From the NCBI RefSeq assembly GCF_002160985.1, contig NZ_NFLQ01000001.1, forward strand, positions 186,001 through 250,000: 64,000 nt of DNA, read 5' to 3'. Position numbers and translations under genes: made by a program. Below, one piece after another: positions 48,055 to 56,220 of the stretch (position 1 is the stretch's first letter; each line of letters begins with the position of its first letter). The DNA comes from Lachnoclostridium sp. An118 (GTDB lineage Bacteria; Bacillota; Clostridia; Lachnospirales; Lachnospiraceae). Below the pieces are notes generated by a model. That model made no database searches and was not told where the DNA came from. It worked only from the letters and a program-made list of their open reading frames with translations.

Positions 48055-48828
48055 ATGGGTTTTTTTACTATGAAAGACAGGATGGAGATGCTGCAAAGAG
48101 ACATAAGCGTTGCATACAATTCTGTAAAGTACAAGCACAGGTGTAATCAGGCAAATCGAAGACTGGAGAAAGCCTGGAAAGAAATGGCGGAAAGCGGAAG
48201 GTTTTACGGGGATGAATATGATGTGATCGTAGGATTGGAGGAAGACTTAATCAACCCTGAGAGCATTTATGAACTAATAGCAAAAGCAATCGTTCAGTGT
48301 GGAGTATGTGATATAAAAAACAGAGAACAGGAACAGAAGCGGGATGGGTATGTCAGAGATCATTCTATTAGAGAAATAATCAGATTCATTTATGGGGCGA
48401 TTATTTATTGCCAGGACGACAGCCTGGAACTGATAGATGAGGATGAAATTGATGATTGGATCTGTCTCATGAAACGGGCTCACAGCTGGCGCGTCCTTCG
48501 TGATTTTGACACCTATTTTCCCGGGAAAATATCATTAACCGGACTGGCTAAAGAAATAAATGGTATTCTTTATCAGTGCTATCCGGATTTTGACCAGAAA
48601 TGTATTGAAAACGGATGTGAAGAAGACGAAAAGCTTCCGTTTACAAATTATATTTCAAAGGAATTACTTGCTGAAGCGGGCGCTGTTTTGGCTCGATTAG
48701 TCGAAGAAAAATATGGAGATCCAGATGGCGGAGACGATAGTGATGATGAATATGACGATATACAAGAGATCGATACAAATTCACACCCCCGGAACGCCAG
48801 AGGGATAAATGAACTGCTGCGAGAGTGA
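48055..48828 (+). CDS. unknown acidic protein in the accessory region
   Basis: A 257-residue soluble protein not assigned to a family. The start at 48055 follows AGGGAGGAAG; the frame open from 47971 is not needed. It begins with a basic helix (MKDRMEMLQRDISVAYNSVKYKH) and is otherwise helical with a very acidic tail (GDPDGGDDSDDEYDDIQEID). Repeated Ile/Tyr-rich helices (SIREIIRFIYGAIIYCQDD) suggest a helical-repeat or scaffold domain. It has its own terminator upstream, so it is probably a separate transcript from the nuclease operon. Confidence 0.65.
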   Translation: MGFFTMKDRMEMLQRDISVAYNSVKYKHRCNQANRRLEKAWKEMAESGRFYGDEYDVIVGLEEDLINPESIYELIAKAIVQCGVCDIKNREQEQKRDGYVRDHSIREIIRFIYGAIIYCQDDSLELIDEDEIDDWICLMKRAHSWRVLRDFDTYFPGKISLTGLAKEINGILYQCYPDFDQKCIENGCEEDEKLPFTNYISKELLAEAGAVLARLVEEKYGDPDGGDDSDDEYDDIQEIDTNSHPRNARGINELLRE

Positions 48829-48928
48829 CCGGAGAGACTCTGGAAGTTGCCCTGCCTGTCTGCTATAATGACACATATAATAGATGTATCGGAGCAGCAG
48901 TGTCCGAAGGACAGGAAAGGATGAAAAT

Positions 48929-50005
48929 ATGCAGCTTTTATTAAAGGATCACCCGGTTATGGAAATACAGGACAATGGCGCCTGCCGTATTCTGGACCAT
49001 GACAGGCTGCCGTTTGCCCTCAGAAAAGACAGGGTTTCTCTGGAGGAGTTCATAGAGTGGGCGTCAGGGAGGACTCTCTCTATAGGGAGGAGCTACGCCA
49101 AGGAGATACTGAACACTCTCCGGCTGTCTCAGACAAACCGGTATGCTGTGTGCAAGGCCTGCCGGGGATTAAATCTTGAAGATGCCTACTGGATCCGGCA
49201 GGATGGGGATGAGAAGACCTGGCAGGAGGTTAATCTGTACCATAATCCTTTGTCTCTCTTTGTGACGGAGGTTTCCCTGTCAGGAACCATTGTCCATTAT
49301 ACGGCGGAGGCCCACAAGACAAAGGAGATACGCACACCGGAGCTGACGACACTGGGAGCCAGCGCCAAGGGCTGGATACGAAGAGACGGGACGCTCTGTC
49401 TCCACAAGGTGGGAAAATATGAGATTCCCGCAGACCAGATTTTGACAGCCCTGGATATCCCCCATATCCATTACCATATTTCCACGGAGGAGGAGACAGA
49501 CTCCTATCTGACGGAGGATAGAAAGCAGTGGATCAGGGGAGTGGGGGAAGAGGTGGTCAACTCCCGGATCTTTACATCGGAGGATGTGTCCCTTGTGACA
49601 TTTGAAGAGTTCCGGATCTACTGTGAAAATAACGGTATGAACGCTTTCAGGGAAGCATTTGAGTTTAACAATGAATTTTATATAGGCATGCAGATTGCGG
49701 ACTATCTTCTTAATAATAATGACCGGCATGAGCAGAACTGGGGCTTTCTCATGGACAATGCCACGGGGAAGCTGACCAGGTATTGCCCGCTCTTTGACCA
49801 CGATCACGCATTTTCTTCCTATGAAAATATCCTGTCCCAGACGACAGAATTTACTTCCACATTAAAGGAGGCGGCCCGGGTGGCATGGGAACAGCTTCCC
49901 ATGGATCTTCGGGCACTGGAGGAGATGGACAGGCCGGCGCTTTTGAGCGACAAGCAGTGGGGGGATGTACTGAGGAGGAAAGAGGAGCTGGAGCGCGGAT
50001 CGTGA
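48929..50005 (+). CDS. HipA-like protein kinase
   Basis: A 358-residue HipA-family kinase. The start at 48929 follows AGGAAAGGA. The catalytic loop ADYLLNNNDRHEQNWGFLMD (Asp265, Asn270) and the metal-binding DHD at 290-292 (PLFDHDHAFSS) are clear; a Lys in LHKVGKYEIPADQIL (160) may be the ATP-binding Lys. Residues 1-140 carry a divergent N-terminal part. Classical HipA toxins pair with the XRE antitoxin HipB; none is adjacent, the nearest XRE gene being 12 kb away. Base composition is core-like, so it may be native. Target protein unknown. Confidence 0.82.
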   Translation: MQLLLKDHPVMEIQDNGACRILDHDRLPFALRKDRVSLEEFIEWASGRTLSIGRSYAKEILNTLRLSQTNRYAVCKACRGLNLEDAYWIRQDGDEKTWQEVNLYHNPLSLFVTEVSLSGTIVHYTAEAHKTKEIRTPELTTLGASAKGWIRRDGTLCLHKVGKYEIPADQILTALDIPHIHYHISTEEETDSYLTEDRKQWIRGVGEEVVNSRIFTSEDVSLVTFEEFRIYCENNGMNAFREAFEFNNEFYIGMQIADYLLNNNDRHEQNWGFLMDNATGKLTRYCPLFDHDHAFSSYENILSQTTEFTSTLKEAARVAWEQLPMDLRALEEMDRPALLSDKQWGDVLRRKEELERGS

Positions 50006-50257
50006 TGCCCTTTATTATGGTGATTTGTCGGAAGAAAGTGGTGGAGAAAGCCGTTTAAATATATTGCAAATTGAGGCGATTTTAAGTAAATGCAAGTAGC
50101 GTCATTGAAACAAGATATTCTTTTGCGGCATCCGGATTGAAATATATTACTTTTTTGCCCGCCTTAAGCACAGTGCTGCACGCTGTGCTTAAGGCGGGCG
50201 TTCTACTGCCGCGCCAAAGAGAACGTGTAACGCATCCTGTGAGGCAAAATTGGCAGC
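50006..50257. other. 252-bp gap at the right edge of the accessory region
   Basis: No convincing gene. It contains a perfect 17-bp inverted repeat (50157-50199). Short frames across it are explained by the palindrome. On the minus strand a gene for a substrate-binding protein would be expected downstream of the ABC permease but is absent. Confidence 0.6.
50157..50199. repeat. perfect 17-bp inverted repeat
   Basis: GCCCGCCTTAAGCACAG (50157-50173) and CTGTGCTTAAGGCGGGC (50183-50199) are perfect complements around a 9-base spacer. A T-run is on the left side of the plus strand, so on neither strand does a T-tract follow the stem; it is therefore not a normal terminator. Function unknown. Confidence 0.85.
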
Positions 50258-51055
50258 TCACAATCTCTTCATATATAATTTTTCTACCACTCCGATCACT
50301 GCGTACAGCGCCATCGCCATAATACAGAGCAGCACGATCGACATGAGCAGCCAGTCCAGCTTGAACGTCTGGCTGGCGTAGATGATGAGATATCCAAGTC
50401 CCTGCCGTGCGGCCAGGAACTCCCCGATGATGACTCCCACCAGACAGAGGCCGATGTTCACCTTCATGGTGCTGATGAGGGCCGGGATGGAGCTGGGGAT
50501 GACCGCCTTTGTGAGGGCCTGGAGCCGGGTGCCCCGGAGGGTGTAGATCAGCTTGATCTTCTCCGGTTCCACGATGCGGAAGGCTGTGTACAGGTTCAGG
50601 ATGCTGCCGAAGATGGCCACGGACATGCCGGCCACGATGATGGTGGTGGTCGTGGCTCCCAGCCATACGATGAGGAGGGGAGCCAGTGCGGATTTGGGCA
50701 GGCTGTTCAGCACCACCATGTAGGGGTCCAGTATCTCCGAGAGCTTCGGGCACAGCCACAGGGCGACCGCCATCAGGACGCTGATGGCAATGACCAGGAG
50801 AAAGCTGACAATGGTCTCGTACAGGGTCACCCATATGTGGAGAAAGATGCTGCCGTCCCGGGCCATATCCAGAAAGCAGACAGCGATCCTGGAGGGGCTG
50901 CTGAAGATGAAGGAGTCGATGACTGCTGTGGCGGCGCAGAACTCCCACAGGCAGAAGAAGCCGATGAGGATCGCGAGCCTGGACAGGATCACGGTCAGAC
51001 GGTGCCTTTTTTGTCGGTTCAGATAGCGCAGCTGGGCTGCAGAAAGTTCATTCAT
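50258..51055 (-). CDS. ABC transporter permease, SsuC/TauC-like
   Basis: A 265-residue permease with six membrane helices (RLAILIGFFCLWEFCAA; VSFLLVIAISVLMAVALWL). The EAA loop is TLRGTRLQALTKAVIPSSIPALISTM (in parts: LRGTRLQALTKAVIPSSIP). The family imports nitrate, sulfonates, taurine or thiamine precursors with a separate binding protein. The start overlaps the ATPase gene by 8 bp. No binding-protein gene is seen in the window. Confidence 0.92.
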   Translation of the reverse strand: MNELSAAQLRYLNRQKRHRLTVILSRLAILIGFFCLWEFCAATAVIDSFIFSSPSRIAVCFLDMARDGSIFLHIWVTLYETIVSFLLVIAISVLMAVALWLCPKLSEILDPYMVVLNSLPKSALAPLLIVWLGATTTTIIVAGMSVAIFGSILNLYTAFRIVEPEKIKLIYTLRGTRLQALTKAVIPSSIPALISTMKVNIGLCLVGVIIGEFLAARQGLGYLIIYASQTFKLDWLLMSIVLLCIMAMALYAVIGVVEKLYMKRL

Positions 51056-51815
51056 TGCTGTTCAGTTCCTTCCAGATCAGATTGAAATAGGTCTTGAACT
51101 CCGGGGCGGCCCGGCGGTTCAGGGGCGTATCATTCTCCAGGTCAAAGATGAGGGGCAGGGTCTGCCGGATGGTGGCGGGCCTGGGGCTTAAGATGATGAC
51201 CCGGTCGGCCAGGGACACGGCCTCTGACAGGTCGTGGGTCACCAGGATGGCCGTCTTTTTCTCTCTGCGGATGATCTGCCCTATGTCGTCGCTGACCCGG
51301 AGCCTTGTCTGGTAGTCGAGGGCGGAGAAGGGCTCGTCGAGGAGCAGGATATCCGGCTCCAGCACCAGGGTCCGGACCAGGGCCGCCCTCTGGCGCATGC
51401 CGCCGGAGAGCTGGGAAGGCCTGGCATTTTCAAACCGGGACAGGCCGTAGGTGTCCAGAAGCTCATGGGCCTTCTGGCGGGACTTGGTGGTCAGCATGTG
51501 CTGCACCTCCAGGCCCAGGATGACATTGTTGTAGATCGTCCGCCACTCAAAGAGCTGGTCGTGCTGCAGCATGTAGCCGATGTTGGTGGTGCTCTCCTTA
51601 AGGTCCTTCCCCCTTACCCGGATCCGCCCTTTCTCCGGTGTGAGCAGTCCGCAGATGAGGGAGAGCAGGGTGGACTTGCCGCAGCCGGAGGGGCCTACGA
51701 CCGCCACGAACTCTCCCTCCTTCATGCCAAACGAGATGTCTGAAAGTGCAGAGGTCTCTCCATCCATAGTATGATAGGAATAGTAAATATGTTTCAGCTC
51801 TAAAATTTCTTCCAT
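51048..51815 (-). CDS. ABC transporter ATP-binding protein, SsuB/TauB-like
   Basis: A 255-residue ATPase. The start at 51815 follows AGGAGGT. Walker A GPSGCGKSTLLSLI, signature LSGGMRQRAAL, Walker B DILLLDEPFSALD and the switch LVTHDLSEAVSLADR are complete. It energises the permease downstream. Both genes read away from the dehydrogenase at 51962, from which they are divergent. Confidence 0.95.
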   Translation of the reverse strand: MEEILELKHIYYSYHTMDGETSALSDISFGMKEGEFVAVVGPSGCGKSTLLSLICGLLTPEKGRIRVRGKDLKESTTNIGYMLQHDQLFEWRTIYNNVILGLEVQHMLTTKSRQKAHELLDTYGLSRFENARPSQLSGGMRQRAALVRTLVLEPDILLLDEPFSALDYQTRLRVSDDIGQIIRREKKTAILVTHDLSEAVSLADRVIILSPRPATIRQTLPLIFDLENDTPLNRRAAPEFKTYFNLIWKELNSNE

Positions 51816-51961
51816 GGGAACCTCCTGATAAAAATCCTGATGCACAGTGAGTATATATTAGTTTATGCCATGAGCCTCAAAGGGTGCTTGCATACGGTGT
51901 GAAAATGCCATATACTAAGTACCGGCAGAGAATATATTCGAAAGATGAGGAGGCAGATACC

Positions 51962-52915
51962 ATGGATAAAAGGAAAAAGATTGTCATTATCGGAGCGGGA
52001 CACGTGGGCTCCCACTGTGCGCTCAGCCTTGTGTACACAGGGGAGGCGGACGAGATAGTCCTTATTGATATAGACAGGGCCAAGGCGGAGGGACAGGCCA
52101 AGGATATCAGCGATGCGGCCGCAGGGCTTGGAAACGCGGTAAAGGTCTATGCGGGGGACTATGTGGATGCGGCGGACGCGGATGTCATGATCATGGCCGC
52201 GGGGCGCAGCCGCCGTCCGGGAGAGACAAGGCTGGACATGCTGGACGACTCTGTCCGCATGATACAGGATATCATCCCCGGCATTAAGGAGAGCGGCTTT
52301 CACGGATTTTTTATCAGCATCTCCAACCCGGCGGATGTGATATGCGAGTATATAAGAAGGGCAGTCGGGTTTGACAGGGCAAGAGCCTTCTCCACGGGGA
52401 CCAGCCTGGATACCTTCCGGCTCTACAAATACATTTCCCAGGCCACAGGCTACAGCACCCAGTCCATCCAGGGCTTCTGCATGGGTGAGCATGGTGACTC
52501 CCATGTGCCTGTGTACTCGAGGCTGACGCTGAACGGGAAATCCTTTTTTGAACTGCGGGAAGAGAGGCCGGACACCATCGGGAAGATCGATCTGGAGCAG
52601 ATGGAGAAGGATATCAAATGGGAAGGCTTTGCCGAGGTGGAGGGCAAGGGCTGCACGGAATTTGGCATAGCAGCCGTGGCCTCCAAGCTGGTGAAAGCCA
52701 TTTTCCATGACCAGAAGCTGATATGGCCGGTCTCCGTGGCACTGGAGGGGGAGTACGGGGAGAAGGATGTGGCAGCAGGCGTCCCCTGCGTGATCGGAAA
52801 GGACGGCGTGGAGGAGATACTGGAGGTGGCCCTCACAGAGGCTGAGGCGGAAAGGTTCCATCAGTCCTGCGGCGTGATACGGTCCTTCCTGGACAGGGCG
52901 GCGGAAGTGAGGTAG
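51962..52915 (+). CDS. lactate/malate dehydrogenase-like NAD enzyme
   Basis: A 317-residue member of the LDH/MDH superfamily. The start at 51962 follows GAGGAGG; the longer frame from 51884 is not used. NAD-binding GAGHVGSHCALSLVY, catalytic GEHGDSHVPVY (His), and ISNPADVICEYI are present. The specificity loop reads AAGRSRRPGETRLDML, so the position that is Gln in L-lactate dehydrogenases (Gln102) is Arg84 here, as in malate dehydrogenases, although the next residues keep the LDH pattern. Substrate is therefore uncertain: lactate, malate or a larger hydroxyacid. It is followed by queH after 4 bp. Confidence 0.88.
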   Translation: MDKRKKIVIIGAGHVGSHCALSLVYTGEADEIVLIDIDRAKAEGQAKDISDAAAGLGNAVKVYAGDYVDAADADVMIMAAGRSRRPGETRLDMLDDSVRMIQDIIPGIKESGFHGFFISISNPADVICEYIRRAVGFDRARAFSTGTSLDTFRLYKYISQATGYSTQSIQGFCMGEHGDSHVPVYSRLTLNGKSFFELREERPDTIGKIDLEQMEKDIKWEGFAEVEGKGCTEFGIAAVASKLVKAIFHDQKLIWPVSVALEGEYGEKDVAAGVPCVIGKDGVEEILEVALTEAEAERFHQSCGVIRSFLDRAAEVR

Positions 52916-52919
52916 CAGG

Positions 52920-53555
52920 ATGGCTGTCAACTATCAGAGAGAGCTGGACCAGCTCCTTGGAAGGCTCCGGGAAGATAAGAAGGTGCCTTCTCTTTTGCTC
53001 CACAGCTGCTGCGCCCCCTGCAGCAGCTACGTGCTGGAGTATCTGAGCAGGTATTTTGAGATCACGGTGTTCTATTACAATCCCAACATTTTCCCGGAGG
53101 GCGAGTACACGAAGCGGATCCTGGAGCAGCAGACGCTGATCAGCCAGATGGAGACAGAGCATCCGGTGGCCTTCCTGGCAGGATGCTACGACGAGGAGAA
53201 GTTTTACGAGATGGCAAGAGGACTGGAACATGTGAGAGAGGGCGGAGAAAGATGCATGCGGTGCTATGAGCTGCGTCTGCGGGAGTCAGCACAGATAGCC
53301 GCGCAGGGCGGATTTGACTATTTTACAACTACCTTGAGCATCAGCCCCATGAAAAACGCGGCAAAGCTCAATGAGATCGGCGGCAGGCTGGCGGAAGAGT
53401 ACGGAGTGAGATACCTTCACTCGGATTTCAAGAAAAAGAACGGATACAAGCGTTCCATAGAGCTGTCCAGGGAGTACGGACTGTACAGACAGGACTACTG
53501 CGGCTGCGAATTTTCGTTCCGGGAGGCTGAAAAACGCAGAAACCAGCAGTTTTAG
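52920..53555 (+). CDS. queH: epoxyqueuosine reductase QueH
   Basis: A 211-residue DUF208/QueH protein, the iron-dependent alternative to QueG, which reduces epoxyqueuosine to queuosine in tRNA. The Cys-rich motif LLLHSCCAPCSSYVLEYL is at the N-terminus, FYYNPNIFPEGEYTKR follows, and further Cys ligands lie in RCMRCYELRL and YCGCEFS. Complete. It is separated by 4 bp from the dehydrogenase gene, so the two are cotranscribed, and by 84 bp from argH. Confidence 0.95.
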   Translation: MAVNYQRELDQLLGRLREDKKVPSLLLHSCCAPCSSYVLEYLSRYFEITVFYYNPNIFPEGEYTKRILEQQTLISQMETEHPVAFLAGCYDEEKFYEMARGLEHVREGGERCMRCYELRLRESAQIAAQGGFDYFTTTLSISPMKNAAKLNEIGGRLAEEYGVRYLHSDFKKKNGYKRSIELSREYGLYRQDYCGCEFSFREAEKRRNQQF

Positions 53556-53562
53556 TTGTGTT

Positions 53563-53619
53563 TTGCGGTGAAAGTGTGATAAACTATAGCGTATATATAA
53601 CATTTTATAAATATTTATA
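53563..53619 (+). promoter_or_regulatory. argH promoter with downstream palindrome
   Basis: TTGCGG (53563-53568), 16-bp spacer, TATAGC (53585-53590) is a weak sigma-A promoter. The perfect palindrome TATAAATATTTATA (53606-53619) lies at about +10 to +23 and may be an ArgR-type box. Regulation by arginine is inferred from the gene. Confidence 0.45.
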
Positions 53620-53639
53620 CAAAAGAAAGGGGATCGAAA

Positions 53640-55022
53640 ATGGCACAGTTATGGGGCGGACGCTTCACAAAGGAGACGGATCAGCTTGTATATAATTTCA
53701 ATGCCTCTATTTCCTTTGATAAAAGGCTGTATGCCCAGGATATAAGAGGCAGCATCGCGCATGTGATGATGCTTGCAAAGCAGGGGATCCTGACAGACGC
53801 AGACAAGGATAAGATCGTGGAAGGTCTGGAGGGGATCCTGGATGATATAGAAAAGGGAAGGCTTGAGATCTCGGATAAATATGAGGACATCCACAGCTTT
53901 GTGGAGGCAGTGCTCACAGAGAGGATCGGTGAGCCGGGAAAGAAACTCCACACAGGAAGGAGCAGAAATGACCAGGTGGCGCTGGATATGAAGCTCTACA
54001 CAAGAGATGAAGTACATCTCATCGACAACCTGTTAAAGGAGCTGCTGTTTGCCATCCTGAATACTATGGAGGAGCATACGGAGACGATCATGCCCGGGTT
54101 CACCCACCTGCAGAAGGCACAGCCTATCACACTGGCCCACCATATGGGCGCCTATTTTGAGATGTTCAAGCGGGACCACGAGAGGATGCAGGACATTTAC
54201 GGCAGGATGAATACATGTCCCCTGGGATCCGGGGCGCTGGCTGGCACCACCTATCCGCTGGACCGGGACTACACCGCCAAACTCCTTGGATTTGACGGCC
54301 CTACGCTGAACAGCATGGACGGCGTGTCAGACAGGGATTATCTGATCGAGCTGCTGGCCGCCCTTTCCACAGTGATGATGCATCTGAGCCGCTTTTCCGA
54401 GGAGATGATCATCTGGAATTCCAATGAATATCAGTTTGTGGAGCTGGATGATGCCTACAGCACAGGCAGCAGCATCATGCCCCAGAAGAAAAATCCGGAT
54501 ATCGCGGAGCTTGTACGGGGAAAGACCGGGCGTGTGTACGGGGCTCTGATGTCTCTTCTCACTACGATGAAGGGCATTCCCCTTGCCTACAATAAAGATA
54601 TGCAGGAGGACAAGGAGCTTGTCTTTGACGCCATCGATACGGCCAAGGGCTGCATCTCCCTCTTTACGGGCATGCTCCGCACGACCCGCTTCAATAAGGA
54701 GCGCATGGAGGCCAGCGCGAAGCACGGCTTCACCAACGCCACAGACGCGGCGGATTACCTGGTGGGAAAAGGAGTTCCCTTCCGGGATGCGCACGGTATC
54801 GTCGGGCAGCTTGTGCTCTACTGCATCGAAAGAGGCATTACACTGGATGATATGACGCTGGAGGAGTACAGGGAGATCTCTCCCGTCTTTGGGGAGGACA
54901 TCTACGATGCCATCAGCATTGACACCTGCGTCAACAGGCGGGTGACCACAGGAGCCCCGGGAAAGAAAGCTATGGAGGAAGTGATCGCCATATATAAAAA
55001 ATATATGCGCGAATACTCATAA
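53640..55022 (+). CDS. argH: argininosuccinate lyase
   Basis: A 460-residue fumarase/aspartase-superfamily lyase that splits argininosuccinate into arginine and fumarate. The start MAQLWGGRFTKETDQLV is typical, HTGRSRNDQVALDMKLY, GFTHLQKAQPITLAHH and the signature GSSIMPQKKNPD are present with normal length. AAAGGGG precedes the ATG. No argG is adjacent. It may be controlled through the palindrome at 53606. Confidence 0.97.
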   Translation: MAQLWGGRFTKETDQLVYNFNASISFDKRLYAQDIRGSIAHVMMLAKQGILTDADKDKIVEGLEGILDDIEKGRLEISDKYEDIHSFVEAVLTERIGEPGKKLHTGRSRNDQVALDMKLYTRDEVHLIDNLLKELLFAILNTMEEHTETIMPGFTHLQKAQPITLAHHMGAYFEMFKRDHERMQDIYGRMNTCPLGSGALAGTTYPLDRDYTAKLLGFDGPTLNSMDGVSDRDYLIELLAALSTVMMHLSRFSEEMIIWNSNEYQFVELDDAYSTGSSIMPQKKNPDIAELVRGKTGRVYGALMSLLTTMKGIPLAYNKDMQEDKELVFDAIDTAKGCISLFTGMLRTTRFNKERMEASAKHGFTNATDAADYLVGKGVPFRDAHGIVGQLVLYCIERGITLDDMTLEEYREISPVFGEDIYDAISIDTCVNRRVTTGAPGKKAMEEVIAIYKKYMREYS

Positions 55023-55044
55023 AAGGAAAAGGAGAGCAAAGGAA

Positions 55045-56130
55045 ATGGAGAAAAAATTACGAGTTGGTATTTTAGGTGCGACAGGAATGGTGGGACAGCG
55101 TTTTATCGCTCTCCTGGAAAACCATCCCTGGTTTGAGGTGGTGACAGTGGCAGCGAGCCCCAGGTCAGCAGGCAAGACATACCAGGAGGCTGTGGGCGGC
55201 CGCTGGAAGATGGACACTCCCATGCCGGAGGCAGTGAAGGACCTGGTGGTCCTCAATGTAAACGAGGTGGAGAAGGTTGCTTCCACAGTAGATTTCGTGT
55301 TCAGCGCCGTGGATATGACCAAGGAAGAGATCAAGGCTATTGAGGAGGCCTACGCAAAGACAGAGACTCCGGTTGTCTCCAACAACAGTGCGCACCGCTG
55401 GACACCGGACGTGCCCATGGTCGTGCCGGAGATCAACGCGGATCATTTTGACGTGATCAAAGACCAGAAGAAGCGTCTTGGAACAGAGAAGGGCTTCATT
55501 GCTGTAAAACCGAACTGCTCCATCCAGAGCTACGCTCCCTGTCTGGCAGCATGGAAGGAATTCGGCCCGAAAGAGCTTGTGGTGACTACATACCAGGCTA
55601 TCTCCGGATCCGGAAAGACATTTAAAGACTGGCCGGAGATGGAGGGCAACATCATCCCCTACATCGGCGGCGAGGAGGAGAAGAGCGAGAAAGAGCCTCT
55701 GCGCGTTCTCGGAAAAGTGGAGAACGGACAGATCGTCATGGCAGATTCCCCGAAGATCACCTGCCAGTGCGTCCGCGTGCCGGTTCTCAACGGCCACACA
55801 GCAGCCGTGTTCATCAATTTTGAGAAAAAGCCCTCCAGGGAGGAGCTCATCGAGAAGCTGGTGACATTTAAGGGCTTCCCCCAGGAGGCGGAGCTGCCCA
55901 GCGCGCCGAAGCAGTTCATCCAGTATCTGGAGGAGGACAACCGTCCTCAGGTGACCATGGATGTGAACTACGAGAATGGCATGGGCGTTTCTATCGGACG
56001 TCTGCGGGAAGACAGCATCTATGACTACAAATTCATCGGTCTGTCCCACAATACAGTGAGAGGCGCGGCGGGCGGAGCAGTGCTCTGTGCTGAGGCGCTG
56101 ACAGCCAAGGGTTATATCCAGGCAAAATAG
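55045..56130 (+). CDS. asd: aspartate-semialdehyde dehydrogenase
   Basis: A 361-residue enzyme of the archaeal/fungal-type ASADH branch, which makes aspartate semialdehyde for lysine, threonine and methionine. NADP motif GILGATGMVGQRFIALL, catalytic Cys in VKPNCSIQSYAP, and substrate residues in GSGKTFKDWPEM and FIGLSHNTVRGAAGG are present. It follows argH after 22 bp and is followed by a strong convergent terminator. Confidence 0.96.
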   Translation: MEKKLRVGILGATGMVGQRFIALLENHPWFEVVTVAASPRSAGKTYQEAVGGRWKMDTPMPEAVKDLVVLNVNEVEKVASTVDFVFSAVDMTKEEIKAIEEAYAKTETPVVSNNSAHRWTPDVPMVVPEINADHFDVIKDQKKRLGTEKGFIAVKPNCSIQSYAPCLAAWKEFGPKELVVTTYQAISGSGKTFKDWPEMEGNIIPYIGGEEEKSEKEPLRVLGKVENGQIVMADSPKITCQCVRVPVLNGHTAAVFINFEKKPSREELIEKLVTFKGFPQEAELPSAPKQFIQYLEEDNRPQVTMDVNYENGMGVSIGRLREDSIYDYKFIGLSHNTVRGAAGGAVLCAEALTAKGYIQAK

Positions 56131-56140
56131 AAGAACAGGC

Positions 56141-56191
56141 AAGATTCCCCGGGGCGAAGCTGCTGTGAGCTTTGGCTCCGGGGGATCTTTT
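56141..56191. terminator. bidirectional terminator after asd
   Basis: AAGATTCCCCGG (56141-56152) pairs with CCGGGGGATCTT (56178-56189) with one T-G pair, followed by TT on the right; it separates asd from the convergent Fe-S gene. Confidence 0.85.
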
Positions 56192-56220
56192 GCTGTAAAA
56201 ATATGAGCAGTGAAAAGTTT

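Noticed and set aside
50157-50199. Intrinsic terminator for the HipA-like gene or the permease
   Set aside because: The stem is perfect but no T-run follows it on either strand; the T-run precedes the stem on the plus strand.
50082-50948. 288-residue minus frame across the palindrome and the permease
   Set aside because: Out of frame with the well-supported permease gene; the part in the gap is due to the inverted repeat.
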